A stretch of 64,000 nt of DNA, from the NCBI GenBank assembly GCA_949316235.1, contig OX438747.1, positions 34,115,601-34,179,600 of the forward strand. The letters run 5' to 3'. Every line of letters starts with the position of its first letter. Positions within the stretch are counted from its first letter, which is position 1. The position numbers were made by a program, and so were the translations under genes. Below the pieces are notes generated by a model. That model was not told the DNA's origin and made no database searches. It saw only the letters and a list, made by a program, of their open reading frames with translations. Below, piece after piece: positions 1 through 10,249 of the stretch. Source of the stretch: Oegoconia quadripuncta (lineage: Eukaryota > Arthropoda > Insecta > Lepidoptera > Autostichidae).

Positions 1-2
1 GA

Positions 3-1928
3 TTCCCTGTTAACCCAGTCCAAACTGGAGATGTTTCAGAATCCAATCCAACGGAGCGAGACCCCCCATTAGACGAAGGTCTAATGGACCTATTAATTTC
101 ACCAGCTTCATTTGACCCCGACGAACTAATTCCCCTAGACCCGGATGATGACCCCTTACGGTCGCCAGAAATAAACCTACCTTCTACATACCCTTCTGAT
201 CCCATTGAAGATAACCTCCTACAGTCACCTGGGATGAACTTACCCTCTGCAAACCTCCTTGATCCCAACGAAGATGTTTTACCTGAAATAATCTCACCTT
301 CCAGTGCTCCTGAAGTCCAGCCCGATGTTGCACCAACGCCATCTACAAGCGCCGTTTCCGACTTACCTGACGAGGATTATCCCACCTTCCTGAAAATGAT
401 AGCAAATAAAAACAGTTCTTTTAATACTTGCATTCAGGAACATAATGAAGACATAACGAAATCTAAACATGGGGTTATTATCTTACCTACTTCCATCGAC
501 CTTGATGAATCCAACCCTTTTGTACAAGCCATCCTAGATAGCACCCCCAATAACTCTGAAATCATAGATAAAGAGAGGACGCTTAATTCCTTTATATCTT
601 TCGCACATGAAGGCAAGACATACTATTTCCTTTTTTTTAAGGTGTATCATTTTGACAAATCCAGTTACGAAGACATTTACAAAAGTCTTAAAACACTCAG
701 GGACGAACTGGTTGTTACCCTTGACATGAACATCACCCCAGACATTGCGATAACCGAATTTAAAAATCCTTTTGATACCCATCAATTTATAAAAATCTAT
801 AACATGTTCCTTTACCTGTTTAATAACACCAGCATCAATGTGCACATATACAAGGACAAAATCATATATCCTACTCTTTCTGAAATCCCTAAAATACTGA
901 GGGATAATCATAACATACCCATTGCGGGACATCTTGGTAGTAACCGTATGCTTAAAAGAGTCCAGGAAACCTTCTACTGGAAAAGCATGCGTAGTGATAT
1001 CGAAGGTTTCGTGAAGAAATGCCCTCAATGCCAAACCAATAAAGCTCTCAGACAAGTAAATCGTGCTCCAATGCAAATTACCAGCACATCCACGGAGCCA
1101 TGCCAACGAATATCTCTAGACATTGTAGGACCGCTCCCTGAGGCGGGACCTGCAAAACTAAAATATATACTTACGATACAAGATGACCTTACCAAATTCT
1201 CCTCTGCATATCCTATCCGCAGTATCACGGCAGAAGAATCCAGTGAATGTTTGATCCACTACGTATCCATTTTTGGTATCCCTAAAATGATCCTCACGGA
1301 TCAGGGAACCAACTTCACAGCTGATCTCTTTAAAAAGACCTGTGAATTCCTGAAAATAAAGAACCTCTGGGCTTCCCCGTATCATCCGCAAACCCAAGGT
1401 GCCCTGGAGCGAAGCCACTCAACTCTAAAGGAGTACCTTAGATCCTACATAAATGACGAACAAACAAACTGGCCCCGCTATGTTTATACAGCCATGCTCA
1501 CTTACAACACAACCGTTCATTCCACAACTCATTACACACCCTACGAACTCATGTTCGGAAACAAGCCGTTCATCCCAAATTCCATTTATGAGGAGTCCGC
1601 AGGAGCGACTTACCCTGACTATGTCCGTATGCTCCAAAATAGATTAAAATATTCTAGAGAAAGGGCCTTGGAGTTCATGAGGCAATCCAAGGAAGCATCC
1701 AAGTCCTACTATGACACTCGTACTCGTCCCGTCAAGTACAAAATTGGCGATTTCGTATACCTAAAAAACCACCTGAGAATGCGCAAAGCGCTGTCTCCTC
1801 CTTGGAAAGGACCCTATAAAATAGTTAAGGTAAATGGCAATAATACACTCACCTTACTCATCAACCGGCGCCACGTTACGCATCACTTTGATCAGGTGAA
1901 ACTAGCTGACGTTGGAACAAATCTATAG
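3..1928 (+). CDS. pol: LTR retrotransposon pol, C-terminal part (linker plus integrase), truncated by window start
   Basis: The frame is open from base 3, so this is the end of a longer pol polyprotein whose protease and reverse transcriptase lie outside the window. An acidic, Pro-rich linker comes first. The integrase then shows an HHCC zinc-binding motif (His near 908 and 940, Cys at 1021 and 1030), followed by the catalytic core: Asp near 1117 (LDIVGPLP), Asp at 1299 (LTDQGTNF) and Glu at 1406 (QGALERS), which gives the D-x35-E spacing of retroviral integrases. A GPY/F-type module (WKGPYKIVKV, about 1803) closes the protein. Integrase inserts the cDNA copy into host DNA. The env frame and 3' LTR downstream place this in an errantivirus-like Ty3/gypsy element. 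The frame is intact here, which suggests a fairly young insertion. Confidence 0.9.
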   Translation, partial: FPVNPVQTGDVSESNPTERDPPLDEGLMDLLISPASFDPDELIPLDPDDDPLRSPEINLPSTYPSDPIEDNLLQSPGMNLPSANLLDPNEDVLPEIISPSSAPEVQPDVAPTPSTSAVSDLPDEDYPTFLKMIANKNSSFNTCIQEHNEDITKSKHGVIILPTSIDLDESNPFVQAILDSTPNNSEIIDKERTLNSFISFAHEGKTYYFLFFKVYHFDKSSYEDIYKSLKTLRDELVVTLDMNITPDIAITEFKNPFDTHQFIKIYNMFLYLFNNTSINVHIYKDKIIYPTLSEIPKILRDNHNIPIAGHLGSNRMLKRVQETFYWKSMRSDIEGFVKKCPQCQTNKALRQVNRAPMQITSTSTEPCQRISLDIVGPLPEAGPAKLKYILTIQDDLTKFSSAYPIRSITAEESSECLIHYVSIFGIPKMILTDQGTNFTADLFKKTCEFLKIKNLWASPYHPQTQGALERSHSTLKEYLRSYINDEQTNWPRYVYTAMLTYNTTVHSTTHYTPYELMFGNKPFIPNSIYEESAGATYPDYVRMLQNRLKYSRERALEFMRQSKEASKSYYDTRTRPVKYKIGDFVYLKNHLRMRKALSPPWKGPYKIVKVNGNNTLTLLINRRHVTHHFDQVKLADVGTNL

Positions 1929-1994
1929 AAATAAGAATAGAATAGTTTAGCTTATCTTAATTTAGTAACGATAGGTAATTATTATTATTTGCAG

Positions 1995-3855
1995 TTCAGT
2001 TCGAGGTCAACCTCATCAGGATTACGTCCAGCCAATCACTTCGAGTTCAGGACTTTATTATGATTATTTAGGGAACCTCAAAGTTAACAACGTTCAGTTA
2101 AGAGTTTTAATACCAGTAGACGTTTCACATTTCCATCCACACATACAAAATATCGAAACTACTCTAGGATTTATGAAGAACTTGTGTAGTCAGACACGGA
2201 TAGCACAAATCGATGTGGAATGTCGCGACGCGTTACGACCATTAATAGCGCGATTCCACGGCATGAGTAGAGAGTTTTCATCCATCTCGCACCTGATAAG
2301 AAATAGATCAAAACGAAACGCTTGGATAGGAGGTATAGGAACAATCTTGAAACAGATATTTGGTTCCCTAGACGAGAATGATGGCCTAAGGTATGACGAA
2401 GCCATACAGTCTTTACAAAATAACGAAAAGCAGTTGACTTCACTGATGAAAGAGAACATTTTAGTTGCTACCTCTATATTAGTGCATTATAATAGTACCC
2501 TAAGTAAAATAAGAGATAATGAAATCAACCTCAACGCAGCTATCGACAAACTCTCGCAAAACGTTCAAAATATTACAGAAATCACCAGCGGATTGCAGAT
2601 ACTTACCAATGTTCATGAAATACTCACCATACTGGAATCATCGATACTTACCCTGTCATTCCAACTGGAAGATGTAATTAACGCTATTTTATTCAGTAGC
2701 CAAAACATCCTACATCCTGCAATAATAACGCCGAGCCAATTACATCGAGAGCTTGCCGATAACTACAGACATTTGCCTAGCGATCTCGAGCTGCCCGTGA
2801 CTCTGGATATCGATTCTATGTATCTTATTTTAAATATTTCTAGGTTAGTTTGTTATTATGTTAATAATAAGATTATTTTCGTTCTGCAAGTACCGCTAGT
2901 TAGCGTCAGAGAATATGTATTGTTCCACAATATTGCTCTTCCTACACCTTACCACCCCGAAGAGCCGAACTCATTCAGTTTGATCATACCTGATCATAAA
3001 TATATAGCAATGACCAAGGACAAATCTCACTATTGCATTTTCGACGATCTGAAAATATGCAAATCCGTAAGCCCAGGAAACTACATCTGTGACCTCGAGA
3101 CCGTGTATTCCACTGATGCGAAACCTACCTGTGAGAGTGAATTGTTAGCGAAAGTGATAAGTGAAAAACCATTACAGTGTAAGACACAAATCATATTAGG
3201 AAGACTGGATATTTGGAAACCGTTGACGAACAATAAGTGGGTCTATGTCCAATCGGAGCCCAACAAAATTTCAATTGACTGTGTTAACTCCAACTTGTAT
3301 GAAACGAATATTTTCGGCACGGGTATAGTTACTATCCCTCATAATTGTATTGGATATTGTAAAAGTGTTACATTGATACCAAAATACAATGTTCTAAATA
3401 TTACTGCACCTATAAACCATATTCCGGATTTTAATCTAATTAACGATACTTGCTGTAATTTAATTAAGTTAAACAGTGTAGTGGATAGAGTGTCCCCTGT
3501 TCACCTACATGACGTAGATCTGGATGACTTCCATTCAAAAAATAAAATCTTAATGAAATCCCTCTTGAATGATTTAAGAGCTATTGAAAACTCACACGGC
3601 CCTCACATTGTGAAATATGGGACACATTATTCAATACTCATAATTTTTATTTTTATTTTTATTTGTTTATTGCTAGGATACATAATTATTAAGAAAGGCT
3701 GTAAATCTGGCAGCAACCGACCTTTCCAATTAAAATTCAACTTTAATAAATTATTATCTCAGTCTACTCCCGAGCCAACAGGGACAACAGACAGACAAGA
3801 CCCTGGAACAGAAATCACTACTACCCCGGTTGCTCCCCTTAGAAGTAGATTTTGA
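1995..3855 (+). CDS. env: Errantivirus-type envelope (F-like fusion protein), likely made from a spliced mRNA
   Basis: An uninterrupted frame reaches back past the first internal ATG (2173) to a strong splice acceptor, ttatttgcag, ending at 1994. This suggests, as in known errantiviruses, that env is made from a spliced subgenomic RNA with its start codon upstream. Features seen: a basic furin-like cleavage site RSKR near 2304-2315, followed at once by a Gly/Ile-rich hydrophobic fusion-peptide-like stretch; a long heptad-like region; many cysteines in the middle; and one strongly hydrophobic transmembrane segment near 3634-3693 with a short polar tail. This is the organisation of baculovirus-F-like envelopes of insect retroelements. 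It follows pol by 66 nt and precedes the 3' LTR. Whether it is functional cannot be judged. Confidence 0.85.
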
Positions 3856-3887
3856 CAGAGACTTTGCAACAACCCCAAGTCTCTTCT

Positions 3888-3899
3888 TAAAGGGGGAGG
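3888..3899 (+). other. Polypurine tract (plus-strand primer)
   Basis: The purine run AAAGGGGGAGG directly abuts the LTR start TGTTAT, where the plus-strand cDNA primer of an LTR retrotransposon is expected. Confidence 0.75.
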
Positions 3900-4160
3900 T
3901 GTTATATCCCGGCTCTGTAGACGTTAGTGCTGCCCTGGCAGTTCACTCTGTCAGCTCAGCGTTTAGATGCTTGGGAAAATGGGTCTGACCTGACGATAGC
4001 TTAGTCTGTATCCAACCTCCGAACAGCGCGGTTGCCTAAGGATAATTATAACCAAGTTCTCTCGTGATAAATAATTCCTTATCCAATATAAATATTATAT
4101 ATATTGTCGCGAGTGAAAGCGGTTTTTTTTAAAAACCCATTTCCCTAAACCCGTATAACA
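3900..4160 (+). repeat. 3' LTR of the env-bearing retrotransposon
   Basis: A 261-bp LTR starting TGTTATA and ending TATAACA, a perfect 7-bp inverted terminus with the canonical TG...CA ends, placed directly after the polypurine tract. It holds an AT-rich TATA-like stretch (about 4085-4105). The 5' LTR lies outside the window, so target-site duplication and LTR divergence cannot be checked here. Confidence 0.85.
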
Positions 4161-4169
4161 GTTCATATG

Positions 4170-4310
4170 GAAGACGTCAAAGGGGGTGGCGGGTGGCGGG
4201 GCGGCGGGCGCAACCAATCACAGCGCGTCGCGGCGGCGCCGGGGCAAGCGCCGGCGGCGAGCGGCGAGTGGTCGCCTTTCGGCGTCTTCAAAGATACCGC
4301 GGCACGTGAG
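4170..4310. other. GC/CpG-rich patch with CCAAT motif and short inverted ends
   Basis: About 140 bp of strongly GC-rich sequence sits abruptly in AT-rich DNA beside the LTR. It contains AACCAATCA and is bracketed by gaagacgtcaaag and cgtcttcaaag, whose cores are reverse complements. It could be a promoter island or a small GC-rich mobile element. No coding frame is convincing. The following stretch, 4310-4730, is AT-rich with nothing recognisable. Confidence 0.35.
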
Positions 4311-4735
4311 CGTGTGTTGTGGCAAAGTACTTAGAGCGGGCCATTAAGACCCAACTCACAAAATTTACATTTCTAAATTTTATTTTTTGAATAAAATCTG
4401 TTAACTTTAATGTTTTATTTTTAATTTTTTTTCGTAATAGGTACCTACATCCTATACATACACTCTGCAACGTTTATCGGGTTAATTTTGTTAGACCTTA
4501 TATAAGTATATTTTTTTAATAAAGCTTTAGCTGCTAGGCCATCAGCTTAAAAATGCAACTGAAATATATAACTTAACTAAAAATAAAACTAAAACCAACC
4601 TATGCAAACTAAACCTAAAACTAAAAAATAAACATAAATGTAAAGAAACAAAAATCCGCCCGGTTAAGCTGAAAAAGTCCCCTCTCCGTTTCCTGCCGGT
4701 GTCATAAAATGTAAGCAAAATAGCAACTATTATAA

Positions 4736-5020
4736 GGCCCGTATTAATAAACCATTCTCAAGATTGAGAACAGTCTTGTGACCGGTCTCAAGTAAACGTG
4801 TTGATTAATAAACCGAACTTGAGACCTAAAAAGCACGTGCATACTCAAGCAGACTCAAGAAACTCGAGACTATCATTCATTCGCCGCTGAGGCGAAGTGA
4901 TCTCACTCAAGATTGGTTTATAAATTAGCACGGAGCTTGAGATAGCGTCAACTGCTTCAGACACACCTAGGTTGATACAGCCTCAAGACTTGTATTGAGA
5001 TTGGTTTATTAATACAGGGG
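4736..5020 (+). mobile_element. Harbinger-type MITE, family 1, full copy
   Basis: A palindrome-rich element with ends GGCCCGTATTAATAAACCA and the near-complement TTTATTAATACAGGGGAC, flanked by TAA on both sides. The interior repeats CTCAAG/CTTGAG words. Related copies are at 20563, 24763, 34932, 51714, 51914 and 58420. Three-base TAA/TTA target duplications and GGCCCG ends fit PIF/Harbinger elements. There is no transposase. Confidence 0.7.
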
Positions 5021-5201
5021 ACTAAGTTTATATGAATATTATTTATAATCTAAAAATTAACTTAACACTACATATCTAATTTTCCCGAGTTATTTATGCT
5101 TTTCCCATCGTGACACGATTTCCCATGACGTACAGCGCGTCATTTATGCAAGAGATGTTTTACGCGAATTGAAAACTAATCAATTCGTAATGAATGGATT
5201 G

Positions 5202-5234
5202 ATAATTAAAAAGTTCTTCTTAATCTCGTCATTT
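5202..5234 (+). promoter_or_regulatory. Putative core promoter of gene A
   Basis: A TATA-like ATAATTAAAA (5202-5211) lies about 29 bp upstream of TCATTT (5229-5234), which matches the arthropod initiator TCAKTY. Transcription from A5231 would leave a 31-nt leader before the ATG at 5262. The inference rests on spacing alone. Confidence 0.4.
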
Positions 5235-5261
5235 TGTGTATTCGATACTTCACAGCCTACG

Positions 5262-5286
5262 ATGAAGTGGCATCTTCTAATACCAG
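5262..5286 (+). CDS. Gene A coding exon 1 (start of signal peptide)
   Basis: ATG plus seven codons and one extra base (phase 1), ending CCAG before the donor GTAACT. Chosen because it supplies Met-Lys plus a hydrophobic start that continues smoothly into the Ala/Val/Ile core of exon 2. Confidence 0.55.
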
Positions 5287-5710
5287 GTAACTCAAGAGTT
5301 CTACCTATCTCTATTGTTCTTGTTATTTACAAGGACAATTTACTCTTTTTTTTTTTTATAACGCATCCGCCTAATTTCGTTATTTTTTATTTATTTTGTT
5401 TATTATGAAACAAACAGTCGTTTATAAACATATTCAAAACATAAAAAGAACTAAATTTAGACCTTTTTATAAAGACAATTTTTATAAAGTTATAATTCAA
5501 GAGATTTAAATATTACAATTTATAAAGTGCAGTGGTAAGCCAAAAAAAAAAGAACACTAACAAACAACATTGGTTATTGTGAGGCACAGTCGACGATAGC
5601 CTATTGTTGTAAACCCATCACTATATCCCATCAAATAACCGCTATCATATATCATATATATTTATCATAACACAAAATATATTATCATACAACATATTAT
5701 GATAATATGT

Positions 5711-5759
<49 letters not shown>

Positions 5760-6850
5760 TATTTATATACTTATACATAATAATAACAAGTATATCAAGC
5801 CTTAGCTAACTTAAAAGCTTTCTTCAATGAGTTCAATGAATAGCACTCGTTACTTACGATAAAATGATAATGTGGCGTTTGCAATACATTTTCACTGATC
5901 TAGTGAGGTCACGATAAAATATAATATTAAACTTTATGCAGAAAGCAATTAATTTACACTTCCCTTCACTTGTACACCAACACTAACGTTTACTGCACAA
6001 TATTCTGTCATTATTAAGCTTCAAAAGTTAGAATGCACAAATTATAAGAATTATAAAGAAAAATGCAACTTCACTCGCCGAGATCCCGCTAAAATGCCGA
6101 GCAAACGGTCATGACCCTACACTTACGATAAAAAAACAATTTTCAAAAGATTGATGCTTACGATCTTCTGCCGTTTAGGACTCGATATATACTGAATATT
6201 TATACTGGTAATGTACCATACCATAGCCTAGTGTCTCAAATAATTTGAAGGTTCCAGGTGAAGACGCTTGACCTTCGACCTTCCTTCACTTATCAGACGT
6301 AACATTTTCAGCAGTAGCAGTACTTATAGTTCATTGCCAAGCCGAAGACGATGTGGATCTCCAAGAGATGCTGTACAAAGCCCTTGATAAAAACAACCCT
6401 GACTATATAATACTTAAGAAATACGAAGATACCGAATCTAAAGAGGCTGCATACGAAGTGAACCATAAAGAAGCCTTACGCTGGGGGATCTACGAGAGCA
6501 CAGAGAAAACAGAACCAGAGAAACAGAAGGTCAACGTCATACCAGAATCAATCACAATAAAACCTTTAACGGATGTTAGGATAAACAATGAATATTTAAA
6601 AAATATTGAAGGTGGAATACCTCCAATACATCTCCAAATCTCTTTAGCTGATGTGGAAAAAGAGGGCAAGCCAGTTGTACTTCAGTTTCCAATCAACATT
6701 AATATAGACACAAAGAAGGAGGACGATAGAAGATATGTAGGCAGTGATAATGCTATAGCGAAATTGATTAGAGAAAAATTGAAAAAGTCAGCATCGCCAG
6801 GTAGAATGCTGTTTGATGAATTGAATAAAAAGAACTTAAAGACTTTATGA
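5262..6850 (+). CDS. Gene A: small secreted charged protein, two coding exons (5262-5286, 6312-6850)
   Basis: Exon 1 encodes MKWHLLIP plus one base and ends at a GTAACT donor. Exon 2 starts after acattttcag and restores the frame exactly. Together they give 187 aa with a signal peptide (MKWHLLIPAVAVLIVHCQA) predicted to be cut before EDDVD. A second acceptor, cttatcag at 6296, also keeps frame and would add five residues, so the exact junction is open. The mature part (about 168 aa) is rich in Lys, Glu, Asp and Ile and has no cysteine that I see. It carries a hydrophobic strand pair around PIHLQISL and GKPVVLQFPI near residues 117-135. I recognise no family. The intron is 1025 nt and holds an AT repeat and a retroposon fragment. 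A poly(A) signal follows the stop. The architecture resembles genes B and C in this window. Confidence 0.65.
5717..5757. repeat. (TA)n microsatellite
   Basis: About 40 bp of uninterrupted TA dinucleotides in gene A intron 1. The surroundings at 5640-5780 are also almost pure A/T. Confidence 0.95.
5945..6110 (-). mobile_element. Fragment of retroposon family D
   Basis: Matches the 5' portion, in reverse orientation, of the 400-bp poly(A) retroposon seen complete at 21272 and 55477 (shared word gaagcttaataatg and the CTCGGCGAG region). It lies in gene A intron 1. Confidence 0.7.
6312..6850 (+). CDS. Gene A coding exon 2
   Basis: Runs from the acceptor at 6310-6311 to TGA at 6848-6850. The frame is also open upstream to 6272, without any ATG. 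The first in-frame ATG inside the exon (6368) would discard a clean signal-peptide core, which is why a spliced start is preferred. Confidence 0.7.
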
Positions 6851-6945
6851 GTGTTTTTATTGCTTTGTCCGCAAAGAACTGGAAGTGGACGTTGTTTGAA
6901 GCTGATTTGTGTGGCAATGCTTATTTTTAAAGTTCCTCCAATACA

Positions 6946-6951
6946 AATAAA
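6946..6951 (+). terminator. Poly(A) signal of gene A
   Basis: AATAAA about 95 nt after the stop codon, in an AT-rich 3' UTR, just before an inserted LINE tail. Confidence 0.6.
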
Positions 6952-6961
6952 ATACAATACG

Positions 6962-7065
6962 TACCAGCGATAAGACCGCCTTTGTACACCTGTTAAAATA
7001 ATATCACTGTGTATATTTTTAAGCTGTGTGCAATAAAGAATTTTTTCTTTCTTTCTTTCTTTCAA
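6962..7065 (+). mobile_element. LINE 3' tail, 'AAGACCGCC...GTGCAATAAAGAA' type
   Basis: The 3' end of a CR1/Jockey-like LINE, shared with 46605-46700 and 53186-53275. It ends in GTGCAATAAAGAATT and a (TTTC)n simple-repeat tail. Confidence 0.65.
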
Positions 7066-7149
7066 TGTGTGTATGTAAACAACTTCTAACAGTTACACCG
7101 AAGGCATAGCCTTTAGAAATTAAACCATTAGACATGATTAGCAAGACAA

Positions 7150-7306
7150 TGGTGTTGATTCGGATGTACACCAACTGAACTAAATTAAAACCAGTTTTAA
7201 AGTAGTACTGTCTCTTTCTCCCTGGAACAGTACGATGTGACGGCACCACTCCAAAACTGGTTTTAGTTTAATTTAGTTTAATTGGTGTACATCCGAATCG
7301 ACACCA
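7150..7306 (+). mobile_element. MITE family 2
   Basis: A 157-bp foldback element with TIRs TGGTGTYGATTCGGATGTAC / GTACATCCGAATCGACACCA and an inner inverted arm, AAAACCAGTTTTA. Other copies are at 8170, 10585 (split by a LINE) and 36900. No coding capacity; superfamily not assigned. Confidence 0.75.
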
Positions 7307-7500
7307 GAGGGCGGAGTGTGAGTTTTATTTCGACTTAACTTTACTACCGTGTTCACGTTTATGTGACGATTTGTATGAAGAAAGATACAGCGCCTCTAGC
7401 GGATAGTTTGCAAAACGATTTTTTTCATAGGGACTTTTTGCGTAAACGCGAACGCGATGGTAAATTTAAAAACGAGACAAAACTCGCACTTCGCTCACAG
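7306..7500 (+). mobile_element. MITE family E
   Basis: A foldback element whose left arm (GGAGTGTGAGTTTT...TTCACGTTTATGTG) pairs with its right arm (CGTAAACGCGAACGC...AAAACTCGCACTTCG). A close copy is at 59017-59212. It abuts the MITE family 2 copy. From 7500 to 7745 nothing is recognisable. Confidence 0.7.
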
Positions 7501-7747
7501 TATGCTATTATTGAGCAAACTACCTAGTGGCATGTGTCGAAACCACAGAAATAAAACTCCGTGGTCGAAACTATTGCTAGTATCGAGCATGCTTAAATGA
7601 GCATGTTTACAACTGGACCGACGTTCGATTTTTGAGCGTGCTTTGCTAGGAGGGCGCGTGCTTTAAGCGCATCTGAACAGCCCCCGTATTCTAATTGATT
7701 CTACAGTCAAATTTCGAATGCATATTATTTTGTTCTCGGAAATGCAT

Positions 7748-8156
7748 TCTTCTTCTTCTTATTTTTGAGGATGGCAACCAGTCAACCTCACTGTCGAGGG
7801 ACATTACTGCCAGTTTCGAGTGAAAAATTTTATTCCTCTTATTTCTTCAGTTTATAAGTCAGTCTCAGTCAAAACAAGTAATTCGCCGTATACTTGGCGT
7901 ATACAGAGTCTAGTCACGGTCAAGTCATTCTTCAGTAAAATGGCAGAATGCTTTACGAAAGATTTTGGCGGCTTCTTGTGGGAACCCGAAAGCTCCGTTA
8001 CGCACTTTAATTTACACTTCCTTTCACTTGTACACCAACACTAACGTTTGCTGCACAATATTCTGCTATTATTAAGCTTCAAAAGTTAGAATGCACAAAT
8101 TATAAGAATTATAAAGAAAAATGCAACTTGACTCGCCGAGATCCCGCTGAAAAGCC
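7748..8156 (-). mobile_element. Retroposon family D, near-complete copy
   Basis: A reverse-oriented copy of the 400-bp element at 21272-21675, with its (GAA)n-type tail at the left (CTTCTTCTTCTT). It carries the variant tail that includes the segment with cctcgacagtgagg. Confidence 0.75.
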
Positions 8157-8169
8157 CTACCAGAGTCAT

Positions 8170-8326
8170 TGGTGTCGATTCGGATGTACACCAGCTAAAC
8201 TAAACTAAACTAAACTAAAACCAGTTTTAGAGTGATGCCGTCGCATCGTACTGTACCAGGGAGAAAGAGACTTTACTACTCTAAAACTGGTTTTAGTTTA
8301 GTTGGTGTACAGCCGAATCGACACCA
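8170..8326 (+). mobile_element. MITE family 2
   Basis: The same TIRs (TGGTGTCGATTCGGATG... / ...CGAATCGACACCA) and inner AAAACCAGTTTTA arms as the copy at 7150. Confidence 0.75.
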
Positions 8327-8399
8327 GTGTTATGTAATGTTCAACTGACACTGAACTGACCGAGTTATAGATGTTTTTCATTTATAATAAGTATTTAAT

Positions 8400-8490
8400 T
8401 ACAAAAAAAAATGTATTTATGTAGTATAACAACCATCTGGTATCCACAACACAAGCCTATAGTTGCTTAATGTGGAACTAGATGGCGCTG
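8400..8490 (+). mobile_element. SINE-3 tail fragment
   Basis: Shares 'CCATCTGGTATCCACAACAC' and 'ACTAGATGGCGCTG' words, inverted, with the tRNA-derived repeat at 53345-53588. Only the body and tail remain. Confidence 0.55.
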
Positions 8491-8599
8491 TTTAAGGATA
8501 TTTATTTATTTATTAATTAATTTATTTATTTATTTATTGTATATTTAATACAGCCCTCAGTTGTGACACAGTCAAATAATAGAAACATAATTCAAGCCT

Positions 8600-9057
8600 C
8601 ATTTATGAATTATAGTATTTGGTATAAAACCATTCAGCCCTATCTATTTTCCAAACCATGGTTCGATGATGTCGACATGTGCAGAACCATGGTAGTTTAG
8701 CCTTAAGGCTTCGATCCGGACACATTCCATTGAATAGTTTTGGATATCTTATGAGAAAAGTACCATCCCCAGACTGTGAAGAGTGTGGAATCGTAGAGGA
8801 TGTACACCATGTTATGGTGGAGTGTGTCCGAATCGAAGCCGAAAGGTTTCAAATTAGAAACAGACATGTTGGCAATGTCGGTTGGTACAATAGCATCTTG
8901 TCTCTCCCTAATTCAAGCGAAGCCAGAACTTTAATATAAAATTGTTAAGCTAGGTATAAGTAGAAGATAAGGTGTCCTAAGCCTAGATTACCTATGAGGG
9001 TGGCATATGCTGTTATAGATAAAACCCTCTATAAATAAATAAAGATAAAAAAAAAAC
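8600..9057 (+). mobile_element. LINE 3' end with zinc-binding C-terminal domain and poly(A)
   Basis: From 8679 the frame encodes the LRLRSGHIPLNSF ... CEECG ... HHVMVEC pattern typical of the C-terminal Cys/His knuckle of non-LTR retrotransposon ORF2. It stops near 8937, then a short UTR ends in ATAAATAAAGATAAAAAAAAAA. The element is severely 5'-truncated and its start is undefined. Confidence 0.7.
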
Positions 9058-9204
9058 ATTTTGCAACAGGAAGTGACTTTAGTTCATTTTTAAAGGTCAA
9101 TAAATTGCAGTCCCTCGTTTTTCTTGGAAAAATATAGGTACTTGTTTGAAGGAGAGTAATAAAACAAAACATATAAATTCATATGACTCAATATTTATTC
9201 GTAC

Positions 9205-9433
9205 TAATTTTTTTTTTATCCCAACTTGCGTTGAGGTTTTTTTACATTGCTCGATATACAAGAATATATATAAAGATATATTAGATAAAATAACTTGGGA
9301 TGGACTTCATTGGGTCGTGTCTCCTCCGCAGATGTTATGGGCTCGTTACAGCAGCGAATACAGAATGGATGATGGGATTTCCTGCAAGGAGTTATAGCAG
9401 ATGCAAATCCTGCCCAGGGCTGAAAAAAAAGTA
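9205..9433 (-). repeat. Dispersed repeat G, copy 1
   Basis: Begins with a T-run followed by ATCCCAACTTGCGTTGAGG and ends near GCAGATGCAAATCC...CAGGGCTGAAAAAAAA. A diverged copy is at 10250-10520. The T-run at the left suggests a minus-strand retroposon. Identity unknown. Confidence 0.5.
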
Positions 9434-9574
9434 AGTACAATTAGTAAAGAGATTTCAACATGTTTATTTCATTTTTAATGGTTAAAAAACAAACAATTTA
9501 ATTGAACAAATTGGTGTCTATGGCGACAATTAGTTGTGAATGTGGACTTGGCTATATGCAGATTTCGTTCAGGT

Positions 9575-9735
9575 TTAGGACCCGATTTCGAAAGACATAT
9601 AAGCGAAAGCCATTTGTGCGACGCCAGATAATCGAAGTGTCATATGAACGAAACTCCATTTAGCCGATGGGCCATTTAATCGAAAAGACAAATATGCGAA
9701 AGCCTGATCGAAACTCATTTCGTTCACGTAGAGTC
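9575..9735. repeat. Array of degenerate short words (TTTCGAAAG / GCGAAAGCC / ATCGAAA)
   Basis: Words of the type 'nnCGAAAnnCATTT' recur about every 12-16 bases with drifting spacing. There is no coding frame. Similar-style arrays occur at 29297-29550, 29915-30015 and 48015-48115. From 9735 to 10245 the sequence is AT-rich with nothing recognisable. Confidence 0.4.
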
Positions 9736-10249
9736 ATTACATCAAATACTGCACCAAACCACTTGTGTGATGAAATACTGCACCAATTACTACAGAAAAG
9801 GGACAAAAAAAATGCGGTATTTTTTAAGTAATAACACATAATTAACTCAAACTTATTTTACACGGTAGTTTTAAAGAAATAAGGAACTCCAACTCAATCG
9901 CGTACTTATTTTTTTCGGTTGAGATTGATTCCAAATGCCTTCCAGTTCAAAATCTGATTTAATCAATCCACCTTGGGTATTATGCCACATGGCAACATTC
10001 ACTTGGACTACGTAACTATTCCTTTTCGTCTTGTAGGTATATGTAGAATTATGCTAAGAATTTGTATAGGTACTACTTTTATTGATGTCTCTATAACATT
10101 TTAAATTGTTACACAAAATTTGAAATATTTTCAACTCACCTGAGATTATATTTACTGAAATAATTTTGTTAACTGTAAAGTCAAGAAACAATGAAATTCT
10201 TAAATAAAACAAATCAACAATAATATATAATTCAGTTTAATTATATTGT

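Noticed and set aside
534..1637. Antisense ORFs within pol
   Set aside because: Shadows of the integrase frame, which has clear catalytic motifs.
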